NCBI GenBank assembly: GCA_023269585.1
Contig: JAHFTC010000004.1
Location: 27,100 to 91,099, forward strand
Direction: 5' to 3'
Length of the DNA: 64,000 bases
Source of the DNA: Opitutaceae bacterium
GTDB lineage: Bacteria; Verrucomicrobiota; Verrucomicrobiia; Opitutales; Opitutaceae
The notes beneath the pieces were generated by a model. The model saw only the letters and a list, made by a program, of their open reading frames with translations, did no database searches and was not told the DNA's origin. Each line of letters opens with the position of its first letter. Position 1 is the first letter of the stretch. Position numbers and translations under genes: made by a program. Positions 18,688-28,786 of the stretch are shown here, one piece after another.

Positions 18688-18802
18688 GGCGCTCGGTGGA
18701 GCGTTGACCGCCGTGGCGTGGTCCTTCCCTGGGCGTCGGCGAAGTGCGCATCGTCGCGTTTGCGTCTGTGGGGCATCGGCCCGCGCGACGGGGCTCCCTC
18801 AA

Positions 18803-18827
18803 TCATGTCAACCAATAGTTGACATGA
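18803..18827. repeat. perfect inverted repeat (10-bp stem)
   Basis: TCATGTCAAC and GTTGACATGA flank the loop CAATA. It could be a hairpin or an operator. There is no T tract and no gene start within 500 bases, so its role is open. Confidence 0.6.
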
Positions 18828-18905
18828 CGTTGCGCGTTCCGGGCGAAAGGGAAAGAGGGGCCCTGAGTGGCGATTCCGGTTGCTCCGGCCGGCGAACGAA
18901 CGGCA

Positions 18906-18949
18906 AAGACGCAAAACCGTGTCGCGATCGCGACACGGTTTTGCGTCTT
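18906..18949. terminator. 44-bp perfect palindrome, probable bidirectional terminator
   Basis: The two 22-base halves are exact reverse complements, with no loop. The GC core CCGTGTCGCGA is followed by TTTTGCGTCTT on either strand, which resembles a symmetric intrinsic terminator. It lies 185 bases beyond the stop of the clpX-like gene, the only gene reading toward it nearby. A dyad operator or repeated element is the alternative. Confidence 0.55.
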
Positions 18950-19133
18950 CGGTGCCCGGTGATGGTGACGCCAGGCCGCAGATCAGCCGTGTCGACACCG
19001 CGGATGGTCGCTCGTCGAGGGACGAAAACCGGGCCGTCGCTCGCGTGATCCGGGCCGCTCGGCGGCGCGGGTTCCGCCTCGGTAGTCTGGTACGCGCCGC
19101 TCGTCCGCGTGTCGTTCGATGACTGAACACAGA

Positions 19134-20747
<1,614 letters not shown>

Positions 20748-20771
20748 GGCGGGAGAGTTTCGGCTTTCGGG

Positions 20772-20801
20772 TTGACGCAAAATGACGTCCAGCAATAGCT
20801 T
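20772..20801 (+). promoter_or_regulatory. possible sigma70-type promoter of the IHF/HU gene
   Basis: TTGACG at 20772-20777 with a weak -10 candidate TAGCTT at 20796-20801 (18-base spacer), in an AT-richer patch between the divergent clpX-like and IHF genes. Weak match. Confidence 0.3.
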
Positions 20802-20835
20802 AACGCACGTTTTTCACCGAAAGAATTTTCGCAAC

Positions 20836-20840
20836 AGGAG
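20836..20840 (+). promoter_or_regulatory. ribosome binding site of the IHF/HU gene
   Basis: AGGAG lies 9 bases before the ATG at 20850. It is noted because most starts in this window lack such a clear site, and it fixes this start. Confidence 0.75.
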
Positions 20841-20849
20841 ATACGCACC

Positions 20850-21200
20850 ATGTCGAACAACCTCACCAAGCGCGAGATCGTTCTGGAAATCTATCAGAAG
20901 ACCGGCTTCCCGCAGAAGGAAGTGCAGCAGTCTGTCCAGATGGCCCTCGATATCATCCAGGACGCGCTCGCTTCGGGCCGTAATGTCGAGCTGCGCAACT
21001 TCGGCGTGCTCGAGGTCCAGGTGCGCAAGGCCCGCATCGGCCGCAATCCCAACAAGCCCGAGACGGAGGTCGTGATCCCGACCCGCGCCGTGGTGAAGTT
21101 CAAGTCGGGCAAGATTTTGAAGGCCAAGCTCAAGAAGCTCGAACTGAGCAAGGTGGACAAGCGCGGCATCGTGCCGCCGCCGTCCGCGCCGACCGTCTGA
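20850..21200 (+). CDS. HU/IHF family DNA-bending protein
   Basis: 116 residues. The dimerisation helices (LTKREIVLEIYQKTGFPQKE), the NVELRNFGVLEV strand and the DNA-intercalating arm with ARIGRNPNKPETEVVIP are all present. The RNPNKP motif and the lysine-rich tail are nearer to IHF than to HU. The last 20 residues (KKLELSKVDKRGIVPPPSAPTV) exceed the usual length of about 95. It compacts or bends DNA in the nucleoid. It lies 25 bases upstream of hisS and probably shares its transcript. Confidence 0.95.
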   Translation: MSNNLTKREIVLEIYQKTGFPQKEVQQSVQMALDIIQDALASGRNVELRNFGVLEVQVRKARIGRNPNKPETEVVIPTRAVVKFKSGKILKAKLKKLELSKVDKRGIVPPPSAPTV

Positions 21201-21225
21201 TCGTTGTCAGCCGCTCCGTTCCCAC

Positions 21226-22557
21226 ATGGCCCAGTTCCAGACCCTGCCGGGGTTTCGGGAGTTTTATCCCGAAGAAACCGCCCGGCGTAACTTCCTTTTT
21301 CGTCTTTGGCGGCAAGCCGCCATCGCCTCGAATTTTCTCGAGTACGACGGCCCCGTTTTGGAGCCGCTCGAGCTCTACAAGGCCAAGTCGGGCGAGGAGA
21401 TCGAGCAGCAGCTTTTCTGCTTCACCGACAAGGGAGGGCGCGACGTTTCGCTCCGCCCGGAGATGACTCCCACGCTCTGCCGCATGGTCGGTGAGCGCGC
21501 GGGCGCGATGCGGCGCCCGATCAAGTGGTTCAACATCGGCGAGCATTACCGCTACGAGCGCGCGCAGAAGGGCCGACTCCGCGCTTTCTTCCAGTTCAAC
21601 GCCGATCTGCTCGGCGAAGCCGGCCCCGAGGCCGAGGTTGAACTCATCGCGTTGCTGATCGCGTGCGTTTCCGCCACCGGGCTGACCGAGCGGGATTTCT
21701 TCATCCGCCTCAGCGACCGCAACCTCTGGTTCTTCTACCTGCAGGCCGTCGGCTACACCGAGGCGCAGGTGCCCGATGTGCTCGGGACGATCGATCGCCT
21801 CGAGAAGCAGGGCGATGACGCCTTCAAGTTCTTCGAGGAGAAACACGGTCCGCTCGCCGCCGAGAAACGCGCCGAGATCGTGTCGTTCACCAAGATCAAT
21901 TCGCTCGCCGCGCTCGAGGAACGCCTCGCGCCCGTGACCGCCGCCGGCGGTCCGGCGGCCGAGGCGCTGAATGCGCGCCTGACCGATTGGCGCACGTTGC
22001 TGGGCGGACTCGAGGCGATGGGCTACGGGGCGTTTATCCAAGTCGATCTCGGCGTGGTGCGCGGGCTCGCGTACTACACCGGATTCGTGTTCGAAGCCTT
22101 CGACCGCAGCGGGGAGTTCCGCGCGATCGCCGGCGGTGGACGCTACAACAATCTCGTCAAGAAGCTCGGTGGTCCCGATCTGCCCGCGGCTGGTTTCGCC
22201 ATCGGTGATGTCGTCATCAGTGAGATGCTGAAGTCGAAGAATCTGCTGCCGGAGATCGTGTCGGTGCCGGACATCTTCTGCATCATTGGCGGCCCGGCCG
22301 AGCGAAAGGCCGCGTTGGCCGACATCCGTGAACTGCGCGCCGCCGGCTTCCGGGTCGAGTACCCGCTCAAGGACACCGGTTTTGGCAAGCAGTTCAAGCA
22401 GGCCGACCAGCATAAGGCCCGCCTCGCGATCATCTACGGCGGCGACGAACTCGCCCGCGGTGCGGTGAAGATGAAGCTGCTCGCCGACGCCACCGAGCGT
22501 GAGATTCGCCGCGACCACCTGCTGCAGGCGGTGGGCGAGTTGCTCGGGAAGGCGTGA
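21226..22557 (+). CDS. hisS: histidyl-tRNA synthetase
   Basis: 443 residues. A class II synthetase that charges tRNA-His with histidine. Motif 1 region (LPGFREFYPEE), motif 2 (RPIKWFNIGEHYRYERAQKGRLRAFFQFNADLLG), the HisA signature GLAYYTGFVFE and motif 3 (AGGGRYNNLVKKLGG, AAGFAIGDVV) are all visible, followed by the anticodon-binding domain (DELARGAVKMKLLAD). Length and order are normal. The ATG at 21226 gives the standard N-terminus. Confidence 0.97.
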   Translation: MAQFQTLPGFREFYPEETARRNFLFRLWRQAAIASNFLEYDGPVLEPLELYKAKSGEEIEQQLFCFTDKGGRDVSLRPEMTPTLCRMVGERAGAMRRPIKWFNIGEHYRYERAQKGRLRAFFQFNADLLGEAGPEAEVELIALLIACVSATGLTERDFFIRLSDRNLWFFYLQAVGYTEAQVPDVLGTIDRLEKQGDDAFKFFEEKHGPLAAEKRAEIVSFTKINSLAALEERLAPVTAAGGPAAEALNARLTDWRTLLGGLEAMGYGAFIQVDLGVVRGLAYYTGFVFEAFDRSGEFRAIAGGGRYNNLVKKLGGPDLPAAGFAIGDVVISEMLKSKNLLPEIVSVPDIFCIIGGPAERKAALADIRELRAAGFRVEYPLKDTGFGKQFKQADQHKARLAIIYGGDELARGAVKMKLLADATEREIRRDHLLQAVGELLGKA

Positions 22558-22594
22558 GCACCCCGCGGTAGTCGCTGCATAGGCCCTTCGATCC

Positions 22595-23419
22595 GTGGAC
22601 GCCGCTGCACCCATCACGCCGAAGAAGCCCAGTATGTTTCGGTCGGTGGCGCGCATCGCGCTTGTTCTCGCGGTGCTCTACGCGCTCGTCTGCTGGTGGG
22701 CGCGGTGGATTTCGACCTCGATGCTCTTTCCGGCGCCGCTGCCGACCTACGGCGAAAAGCTGCCCGGGTTGGTGATGCTCCCGGGGCCGGAGGGGCGGAA
22801 ATTCGCCGCGGTCTATCGCGCGAATCCACAGGCCAAACACCTGGTCCTCTATTTTCACGGCAATGGCGAGGACCTGGGCTCGGCGACCGAGCAGATCGAG
22901 GAGCGGGTGCGGCACGGTTTCGCTGTCCTCGCGGTGGATTATCCCGGGTATGGCCTGACCGGCGGCAAGCCGAGCGAAGCGGGCTTCTACGCCAGCGCCG
23001 ACGCCGCCTATCGCCACGCGACCGAGGTGCTCGGTTGGCCGAAGGAGCGCATCATCGTGAACGGCTTTTCCCTCGGCGGCGCCGGAGCGCTGTGGCTCGC
23101 GTCGCGCGAGAAGGTGGGCGGGCTGGTTTTGCAGAATGCGTTCATGAGCGCCTATCGCGTGATGACCGGAGCGCCGGTTGTGCTGGGCGATCGGATGCCG
23201 AATCTACGCCGAATGCGGGCGGTGCGTTGCCCCGTGCTGGTGATCCACGGTTGCGAGGACGGGGTGATTGCGTGGGAGCACGGCCGCCGGCTGTTCGAGG
23301 CGGCACCTGAGCCGAAGCGCTCGTTCTGGGTGTCGAACGGCAACCACAACAACCTCCCGGAGGTCGCGGGAGAACGTTACTGGCGCGAGCTGGCTGATTT
23401 CGCCGCGACGCTGCCCTGA
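22595..23419 (+). CDS. membrane-anchored alpha/beta hydrolase (ABHD13/17-like)
   Basis: 274 residues. A hydrophobic N-terminal helix (ALVLAVLYALVCWWARW) anchors a serine hydrolase domain. The oxyanion segment is LYFHGNGEDLG, the nucleophile elbow GFSLGGAGA, the acid probably in HGCEDGVI and the histidine in GNHNNL. This is the order of the ABHD13/17 group, which includes depalmitoylases and lipases. The substrate is unknown. It is 37 bases after hisS, so it may be read through from it. Confidence 0.88.
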   Translation: MDAAAPITPKKPSMFRSVARIALVLAVLYALVCWWARWISTSMLFPAPLPTYGEKLPGLVMLPGPEGRKFAAVYRANPQAKHLVLYFHGNGEDLGSATEQIEERVRHGFAVLAVDYPGYGLTGGKPSEAGFYASADAAYRHATEVLGWPKERIIVNGFSLGGAGALWLASREKVGGLVLQNAFMSAYRVMTGAPVVLGDRMPNLRRMRAVRCPVLVIHGCEDGVIAWEHGRRLFEAAPEPKRSFWVSNGNHNNLPEVAGERYWRELADFAATLP

Positions 23420-23557
23420 GGGCGGCGTCGAGCTGATCCGCGGCGCGACCGCCGTTCGTCCATTGCCCTCGCCGGTCGTCACGGTGGGCGTCCATCGGCC
23501 CGTGGACCTTTGACACTCTGCCAGCGAACGGGCATGCACGACCCAACACACCGCGCC

Positions 23558-24955
23558 ATGTCGCCGACCGATCCTTCCCTCCGTCCCTCGTCACCCCCGA
23601 AGAAGAGCCGCAAGAAGCTCTATTGGATCATCGGAGGCGCCGTATTGTTCGTGTTGTTGTGCGTCGCCGCCGCGATCAAGGGGCGCGGCGAGCAGGCCGT
23701 CATGGTCACGACCGAAAAGGCCGTCGCCAAGACGCTCACGCAGCTGGTTTCCGCGACCGGCCGCGTGCAACCCGAGATCGAGGTGAAGATCTCCGGCGAG
23801 GTCGCCGGCGAGATCACCGACCTGCCGATCGTCGAGGGCCAGTTGGTGAAGCAGGGCGACCTGCTGGTGCGTATCAAGCCGGACTACTACAAGGCGCAGG
23901 TCGAGCAGGACCACGCCATGGTCGCCGCCGCCAAGGCCGCGGTGCTCCAGAGCGAGGCGCAGGCGGAGAAGGCCGGACTCGACTTCACCCAGGTCGACAC
24001 GCTGCGCCAGCGTGGCCTCATGTCGGACACTGAATTCAACGCCAGCCGTTCGGCGTTGCGGGTGGCGACGGCCAACGTCGAGAGCGCGCGGGCCAATCTC
24101 ATGCGGGCCGAGAGCGCGCTGCGCCAGGCCGAGGACTACCTGGCGAAGACCACCATCGTCGCCCCGCGCGACGGCACGATCAGCGTGCTCAACAGCAAGC
24201 TCGGCGAGCGCGTCGTCGCCACGGGACAGTTCACCGGCACGGAGATCCTCCGCGTGGCCGACCTCGAGAAGATGGAGGTGCGCGTGAATGTGAACGAGAA
24301 CGACGTGGTCAACGTGAAGATCGGCGACAAGGCCCGCGTGCGCGTCGACGCCTTCCAGGGCCGTGAATTCCTCGGCACCGTCCGCGAGATCGCCAACACC
24401 GCGCGCACCGCCGGCGCCGCGACGCAGGACGAGGTGACGAATTTCGAGGTGCGCATCAGCGTGCGTGAACCCGGGGTGCAACTGCGGCCCGGCATGAGCG
24501 CCACCGCCGACATCATGACCAAGACGGTGGAGAACGCCGTGGCCGTGCCGATCCAGAGTGTGACGACGCGCGTGAAGGAATCCAACCAGACGCAGGAGCA
24601 GCTCCAGGCCGAGCGCGAGAAGGAGAAGGCCGAACGTCAGGGCGAGGGCGCGGCGATCGCCGTGAGCGACGCCCAACGGCGCGAGCAGGAACGGCTCGAT
24701 CGCGAGCGGCTGCAGCGGGTGGTGTTCGTGCTCGAGGGCACGAAGGTCCGCCAGCAGACGGTGGATACCGGGATCCTTGACCACACCCACATCCAGATCG
24801 TCACCGGCCTGAAGGAAGGCGACGAGGTCGTGTCCGGCAGCTACGGCGCGATCACCCGCGAGCTGAAGGACGGGTCGAAGATCAAGATCCAGCCGCCGGC
24901 CAAGAAGACAGGGGCGGCGGACGCTGCGAAGACCGCGACCACGGAGAAGAAATGA
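23558..24955 (+). CDS. MacA-like periplasmic adaptor (HlyD/RND membrane fusion protein)
   Basis: 465 residues from the ATG at 23558; two in-frame ATGs at 23510 and 23534 are possible but give no better N-terminus. A single membrane helix ([20 protein letters not shown]) leads to a biotinyl-lipoyl domain split by a long coiled coil (about residues 95-200), then a beta-barrel ([23 protein letters not shown]) and a membrane-proximal domain. A Glu/Arg/Gln-rich insert (about 340-390) is unusual. It links the ABC exporter to an outer-membrane duct. Its stop overlaps the ATPase start by 4 bases (ATGA). Confidence 0.93.
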   Translation: MSPTDPSLRPSSPPKKSRKKLYWIIGGAVLFVLLCVAAAIKGRGEQAVMVTTEKAVAKTLTQLVSATGRVQPEIEVKISGEVAGEITDLPIVEGQLVKQGDLLVRIKPDYYKAQVEQDHAMVAAAKAAVLQSEAQAEKAGLDFTQVDTLRQRGLMSDTEFNASRSALRVATANVESARANLMRAESALRQAEDYLAKTTIVAPRDGTISVLNSKLGERVVATGQFTGTEILRVADLEKMEVRVNVNENDVVNVKIGDKARVRVDAFQGREFLGTVREIANTARTAGAATQDEVTNFEVRISVREPGVQLRPGMSATADIMTKTVENAVAVPIQSVTTRVKESNQTQEQLQAEREKEKAERQGEGAAIAVSDAQRREQERLDRERLQRVVFVLEGTKVRQQTVDTGILDHTHIQIVTGLKEGDEVVSGSYGAITRELKDGSKIKIQPPAKKTGAADAAKTATTEKK

Positions 24956-25692
24956 GCACGCCCGCTCCCGCTCCCACCAGCGACCGCACGGTGCGACCGC
25001 CGGGGAACCTGGTGATCGACATCCGAGGCATCACCAAGCTCTACCGGATGGGCGACTCCACGATCCATGCGCTGCGCGGCGTGAACCTCCAGATCCGCCG
25101 CAACGAGTACATCGCCATCATGGGCCCGTCCGGCAGCGGCAAATCCACGATGATGAATGTTGTCGGCTGTCTCGATACGCCGACCGCGGGCGACTACTTT
25201 TTCGGCGGGCACAACGTGGCGCACATGGACGACGACGAGCTGGCCGACATCCGCAACCGCGAGATCGGCTTCGTCTTCCAGACCTTCAACCTGCTCCCGC
25301 GCAGCGATGCGTTGCGCAACGTCGAGCTGCCGTTGATCTACGCCGGCGTGCCGGCCGGCGAGCGCCGGGAGCGCGCCGCCGAGGTGCTGCGCAATGTGGG
25401 CCTGGGCGACCGGATGCACCACAAGCCCAACGAGCTTTCGGGAGGCCAGCGCCAACGCGTGGCGATCGCGCGCGCGCTCGTGAACAATCCCTCAATCATC
25501 CTGGCCGACGAACCGACCGGTAACCTCGATTCCCGCACGGGCGACGAGATCATGCAGCTCCTCGAAATTCTCTACGCCCGTGGCAACACGATCATCCTCG
25601 TCACCCACGAGGAGGACATCGCCCGCCACGCCCGCCGCATCGTGCGCCTGCGCGACGGCGTGGTGGAAAGCGACCGGGCGGCGGCGGGCTGA
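24952..25692 (+). CDS. MacB/LolD-type ABC exporter ATPase
   Basis: 246 residues. Complete nucleotide-binding subunit: Walker [10 protein letters not shown] loop [11 protein letters not shown], signature [15 protein letters not shown], Walker [14 protein letters not shown] and switch histidine VTHEED. It powers the two downstream permeases. Its stop codon (25690-25692) overlaps the first two bases of the left terminal repeat of the inserted cassette, so the insertion lies exactly at the gene end. Confidence 0.96.
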   Translation: MSTPAPAPTSDRTVRPPGNLVIDIRGITKLYRMGDSTIHALRGVNLQIRRNEYIAIMGPSGSGKSTMMNVVGCLDTPTAGDYFFGGHNVAHMDDDELADIRNREIGFVFQTFNLLPRSDALRNVELPLIYAGVPAGERRERAAEVLRNVGLGDRMHHKPNELSGGQRQRVAIARALVNNPSIILADEPTGNLDSRTGDEIMQLLEILYARGNTIILVTHEEDIARHARRIVRLRDGVVESDRAAAG

Positions 25693-25725
25693 TTTCCAAT
25701 TTTGGATTGCCGATTTGCGACTGGA
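25691..25725 (+). repeat. left terminal heptamer array of the cassette
   Basis: Units GATTTCC, AATTTTG, GATTGCC, GATTTGC, GACTGGA, then GGCAAC. It is the inverted partner of 26122-26156 and nearly identical to 18370-18403. Confidence 0.9.
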
Positions 25726-25735
25726 GGCAACCGCC

Positions 25736-26113
25736 ATGAACGAGACCGAATTCAAAGCCAGGACGAAGGAGTTCGCGTTGCGAGTGCTCAAACTTGTCGA
25801 CGCTTTGCCGCGTAAGCGTAGTGCGGATGTGATCGGCGGCCAACTCGGGCGCGCCGGTACCTCGGTCGGGGCGAACTATCGCGCGGCGTGTCGAGCGCGT
25901 TCCAAGGCCGAGTTCGCGGCGAAACTGGGCATCGCCGAGGAAGAGGCCGATGAATCGGCGTGGTGGCTCGAGCTGATCGGCGACCACGGGCTTCTGTCCA
26001 CCGAGCGGATCACCGATCTCCACGACGAGGCGGTCGAGATCACCAGGATGTTGGCATCGTCGCGTATCACCGTCCGCGCCAATCTTGCGGCCGAAAAGCA
26101 GTCGCTCCGCTGA
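25736..26113 (+). CDS. four-helix-bundle protein (S23/IVP, bAvd-like family)
   Basis: 125 residues from the ATG at 25736. The track start at 25580 would overlap the ATPase. The pattern fits the family: a first helix FALRVLKLVDALPRKRSADVIGGQL, the conserved RAGTSVGANYRAACRARSKAEFAAKLGIAEEEADESAWWLELI and a last helix with EAVEITRMLASSR. These small basic proteins form pentameric barrels in known members and probably bind nucleic acid. They occur in 23S rRNA insertions and beside retroelements. It is the only gene in the exporter operon unrelated to transport and is bounded by inverted arrays, so it is likely an insertion. Confidence 0.9.
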   Translation: MNETEFKARTKEFALRVLKLVDALPRKRSADVIGGQLGRAGTSVGANYRAACRARSKAEFAAKLGIAEEEADESAWWLELIGDHGLLSTERITDLHDEAVEITRMLASSRITVRANLAAEKQSLR

Positions 26114-26121
26114 GCGCCTGC

Positions 26122-26156
26122 GCCAATCGCAAATCGGCAATCCAAAATCGCAAATC
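26122..26156 (-). repeat. right terminal heptamer array of the cassette
   Basis: Read on the minus strand: GATTTGC, GATTTTG, GATTGCC, GATTTGC, GATTGGC. It ends directly before the GTG start of the permease at 26157. Confidence 0.9.
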
Positions 26157-27407
26157 GTGTCCCGTCTTCTTTTCGAGTTCACCGAGGCCATCCGGATCGC
26201 GGCGCAGCAGATCCGGGCGAACCGCATGCGCTCGTTCCTCACGGCGCTGGGCGTGATCATCGGCATCGTCGCGATCACCCTCATGGGTAGCGCGATCGGC
26301 GGCATCGACCGCGGCGTCAACGACAGCCTGGCGGTCGTGGGCGACGACATCCTCTACGTCACCAAATGGCCGTGGCGCGACATCGAGGACTGGTGGAATT
26401 TCCACAACCGCCCGAAGATCCGCACCGAGTACGCCGACCAGATCAACGCCTACGTCGCCGCGCACCCGGAAGTGCCGATCAAGCTCGCCGTGCCGGCCGA
26501 CGAGATGTTCACCAACGTCTATCGGGCCGACTACGCGGTGAACGCCGTCTACACGCTGGGCACCACCGCCGAGTTCCCGCGCATCGGCCGCGGCGACATG
26601 CTCGAGGGGCGTTTCTTCAACGAGACCGAGTCGCGCAGCGGGCGCAACGTGGTCGTGATCGGCTTCGACATCGCCGACGCGCTCTTCCCCGGCACGAGCC
26701 CGGTGGGCCAGACGGTGCGCCTCCGCGACCAGCAGTTCACGGTTGTCGGCGTGGCGGCGAAGCAGGGGACGTTCCTCGGGATGTTCAGCTGGGACACGAT
26801 GGTGATCATCCCGCTGCCGGCCTTCCGGAAGATGTTCATGCGCGCCACCGAGGGCGCGCAGATCCGCGTGCAGATCGACCGCACCCGCGCCGACGAGGCG
26901 CGGCTGGAACTGCGCGGGATCATGCGGCGGGTGCGCGGGGTGTCACCGGAGATGCCCGACAATTTCGAGATCAACACCCAGGACAGCATCAAGAAGCAGC
27001 TCGATCCGATCCGCAACGGCTTGGCGCTGGCCGGCTTCGTCATCACCGGGCTGGCGCTCTTTGTCGGCGCGATCGGCATCATGAACATCACCTACGTGAG
27101 CGTGAAGGAGCGCACGCGGGAGATCGGCACGCGCAAGGCGCTCGGGGCGCGGCGGCGCACGATCCTGCTGCAGTTCCTGATCGAAGCCGTGTCGATCAGC
27201 AGTGTGGGCGGCGCCATCGGGATCGCGTTGGCCGGCAGCCTCGCCGCGACCGTGGCGGCGCTGGCGCCCTCGCTGCCGGTTGTTTTCCCGCTGGGGTTGG
27301 TGCTCTTCGCGTTCGGCACCTCGACGTTGGTGGGCATCGTCGCCGGATTCTTCCCGGCGTTCATGGCCAGCCGTCTCGATCCGGTGGAGGCGCTGCGCTA
27401 TGAGTGA
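26157..27407 (+). CDS. MacB-like ABC exporter permease 1
   Basis: 416 residues from a GTG at 26157 (SRLLFEFTEAIRIAAQQIRANRMRSFLTALGVIIGI). The track start at 26085 lies in the four-helix gene. Topology is that of MacB/FtsX-type permeases: one N-terminal membrane helix, a large periplasmic MacB core (about residues 50-290), then three C-terminal helices with the coupling segment ERTREIGTRKALGARRR. It works with the ATPase and adaptor to export an unknown substrate. The inserted array directly precedes the start, so the native start or ribosome site may have been altered. Confidence 0.93.
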   Translation: MSRLLFEFTEAIRIAAQQIRANRMRSFLTALGVIIGIVAITLMGSAIGGIDRGVNDSLAVVGDDILYVTKWPWRDIEDWWNFHNRPKIRTEYADQINAYVAAHPEVPIKLAVPADEMFTNVYRADYAVNAVYTLGTTAEFPRIGRGDMLEGRFFNETESRSGRNVVVIGFDIADALFPGTSPVGQTVRLRDQQFTVVGVAAKQGTFLGMFSWDTMVIIPLPAFRKMFMRATEGAQIRVQIDRTRADEARLELRGIMRRVRGVSPEMPDNFEINTQDSIKKQLDPIRNGLALAGFVITGLALFVGAIGIMNITYVSVKERTREIGTRKALGARRRTILLQFLIEAVSISSVGGAIGIALAGSLAATVAALAPSLPVVFPLGLVLFAFGTSTLVGIVAGFFPAFMASRLDPVEALRYE

Positions 27408-28659
27408 GTCCCGCAAACGACAGCTCGGTCTGCCCCTGACGGAGATCCTCCGCATGGCCTGGACGTCGGTGTGCGCGCACAAGCTGCGCTCGGCGCTCAC
27501 GATGCTCGGCATCGCCATCGGCGTGTTCACGGTGATCGGGGCGATGACGATCATCACCGCGCTCCAGCGCTCGATCGAGGAGCAGCTCAACGTGCTCGGC
27601 TCGACCAGCTTCCAGGTGAGCAAGTACCCGGCGATCCACAGCCACGGGCCGGGCAATCCGTACGCGAACCGGCGCGACATCAACATCGCGCAGGCGCAAC
27701 GGGCGAAGGAGTTGCTGGCCGACACCGGCGCCACGATCAGCCTCCAGGTGAGCGCCTGGGGGAAACAGGTGTTCTTCGAGGACAAGAAGACCAACCCCAA
27801 CAACCGCCTGATCGGGACCGACGAGGCGTTCATCACCGGTCGGTCCTACAATGTCGCCCTCGGCCGCAACGTCACGCGCGAGGACGTCGAGTTCGGGCGG
27901 GCGGTCTGCGTCATCGGATCCGATACGCGCGAGCGGGTGATCCCGGTGGGCGATCCGCTCGGCGCGGTCATCCGCCTCGACGGCCAGGGCTACCGCGTCG
28001 TGGGCGTGCTGGAGCGCAAGGGCGAGCTCTTCGGCCAGAGCCAGGACAACCTCGTGGTGATTCCGATCACCCGGTTTCTGCAGGTGTACGGCCGCGAACG
28101 CCGCTCGATCGGCGTCAACGTCCAGGCGCGGACGCAGGCCGAGATGAACGAGACGATGGATCGCACCTACGGGGCGATGCGCGTGGTGCGCGGGTTGCAG
28201 CCCGAGGACCCGAACGATTTCGAGATCTTCTCCAACGACACGCTTGTGCAGGCCTTCGACAAGATCGCGAACGTCGTCGGCGCCGGGGCGTTCGTCATCA
28301 GCTTCATCGCGTTGGTGGCCGCGGGCGTGGGCATCATGAACATCATGCTCGTGAGCGTGACGGAGCGCACCAAGGAGATCGGCATCCGCAAGTCGCTCGG
28401 CGCGCAGCGACGGGCGATCCTGCGGCAGTTCCTGATCGAGGCGGTGGTCATCGCGCAATGCGGCGGGCTGATCGGCATCGTGTTCGGCGTGGGGGGCGGA
28501 AACCTCGCCGCGAAGGCGATGGAGGCGGACGCGGTTTTCCCGGTCATGTGGACGTTGATCGGCTTCGGATTCTGTTCCGCCATCGGCATCATCTTTGGCT
28601 TCTATCCCGCGTGGAAAGCCGCGCGCCTCGACCCGATCGAAGCGCTGCGGTTCGAGTGA
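27400..28659 (+). CDS. MacB-like ABC exporter permease 2
   Basis: 419 residues from the ATG at 27400, overlapping the previous gene by 8 bases, a sign of translational coupling. The domain order matches permease 1: N-terminal helix (LRSALTMLGIAIGVFTVIGAM), periplasmic core, three C-terminal helices and coupling motif ERTKEIGIRKSLGAQRR. Two distinct permease genes suggest a heterodimeric exporter rather than the homodimer of E. coli MacB. The track start at 27202 is inside permease 1. Confidence 0.94.
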   Translation: MSESRKRQLGLPLTEILRMAWTSVCAHKLRSALTMLGIAIGVFTVIGAMTIITALQRSIEEQLNVLGSTSFQVSKYPAIHSHGPGNPYANRRDINIAQAQRAKELLADTGATISLQVSAWGKQVFFEDKKTNPNNRLIGTDEAFITGRSYNVALGRNVTREDVEFGRAVCVIGSDTRERVIPVGDPLGAVIRLDGQGYRVVGVLERKGELFGQSQDNLVVIPITRFLQVYGRERRSIGVNVQARTQAEMNETMDRTYGAMRVVRGLQPEDPNDFEIFSNDTLVQAFDKIANVVGAGAFVISFIALVAAGVGIMNIMLVSVTERTKEIGIRKSLGAQRRAILRQFLIEAVVIAQCGGLIGIVFGVGGGNLAAKAMEADAVFPVMWTLIGFGFCSAIGIIFGFYPAWKAARLDPIEALRFE

Positions 28660-28786
28660 GCGGCGACGGCACGCTCACGCAAAGGGTCGGGCCGGGGGAG
28701 GGGAATGGTCCCGGCAGTCGAGCGCGTTTTCGGCGGCGGAAAAGTTCCTTGCCGGACTGCGCGGCCGGGCGTGCACTGCTCGCCGC

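Larger units (their letters stand above)
18366..19133. other. repeat-rich gene-free region
   Basis: 768 bases between ubiE and the clpX-like gene without a credible gene. It contains three heptamer-array blocks (18370-18546), a 38-bp direct repeat, a 10-bp-stem hairpin and a 44-bp perfect palindrome, each listed separately. The remainder (18950-19133) shows only a 10-bp palindrome GTGTCGACAC and nothing else I can interpret. Track ORFs here are products of repeats that lack stop codons. Confidence 0.8.
25691..26156. mobile_element. 466-bp inverted-repeat cassette carrying a four-helix-bundle gene
   Basis: The gap between the ATPase stop and the permease GTG is filled by a unit whose two ends are inverted copies, 31 of 34 bases identical. 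Each end is five heptamers. The left end starts inside the TGA stop and the right end finishes one base before the GTG. The only gene inside is a 125-residue four-helix-bundle protein. No transposase is present. S23-type proteins of this fold are known from 23S rRNA intervening sequences, which are also framed by inverted repeats, and Avd of diversity-generating retroelements is related in fold. Calling it mobile is inference. Confidence 0.6.

Noticed and set aside
18366-19130. N-terminal extension of the 486-residue ORF upstream of ubiE
   Set aside because: The added residues are repeat translations (SAIRIPHSAI-like) and random basic sequence; the family N-terminus starts at the GTG at 18365.
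25691-26156. Insertion sequence with transposase or a full diversity-generating retroelement
   Set aside because: The only gene is the four-helix protein; there is no transposase, reverse transcriptase, template repeat or variable repeat in the window.
28660-28786. Glycine riboswitch before gcvT
   Set aside because: I could not find the conserved core sequences or tandem aptamer pattern.
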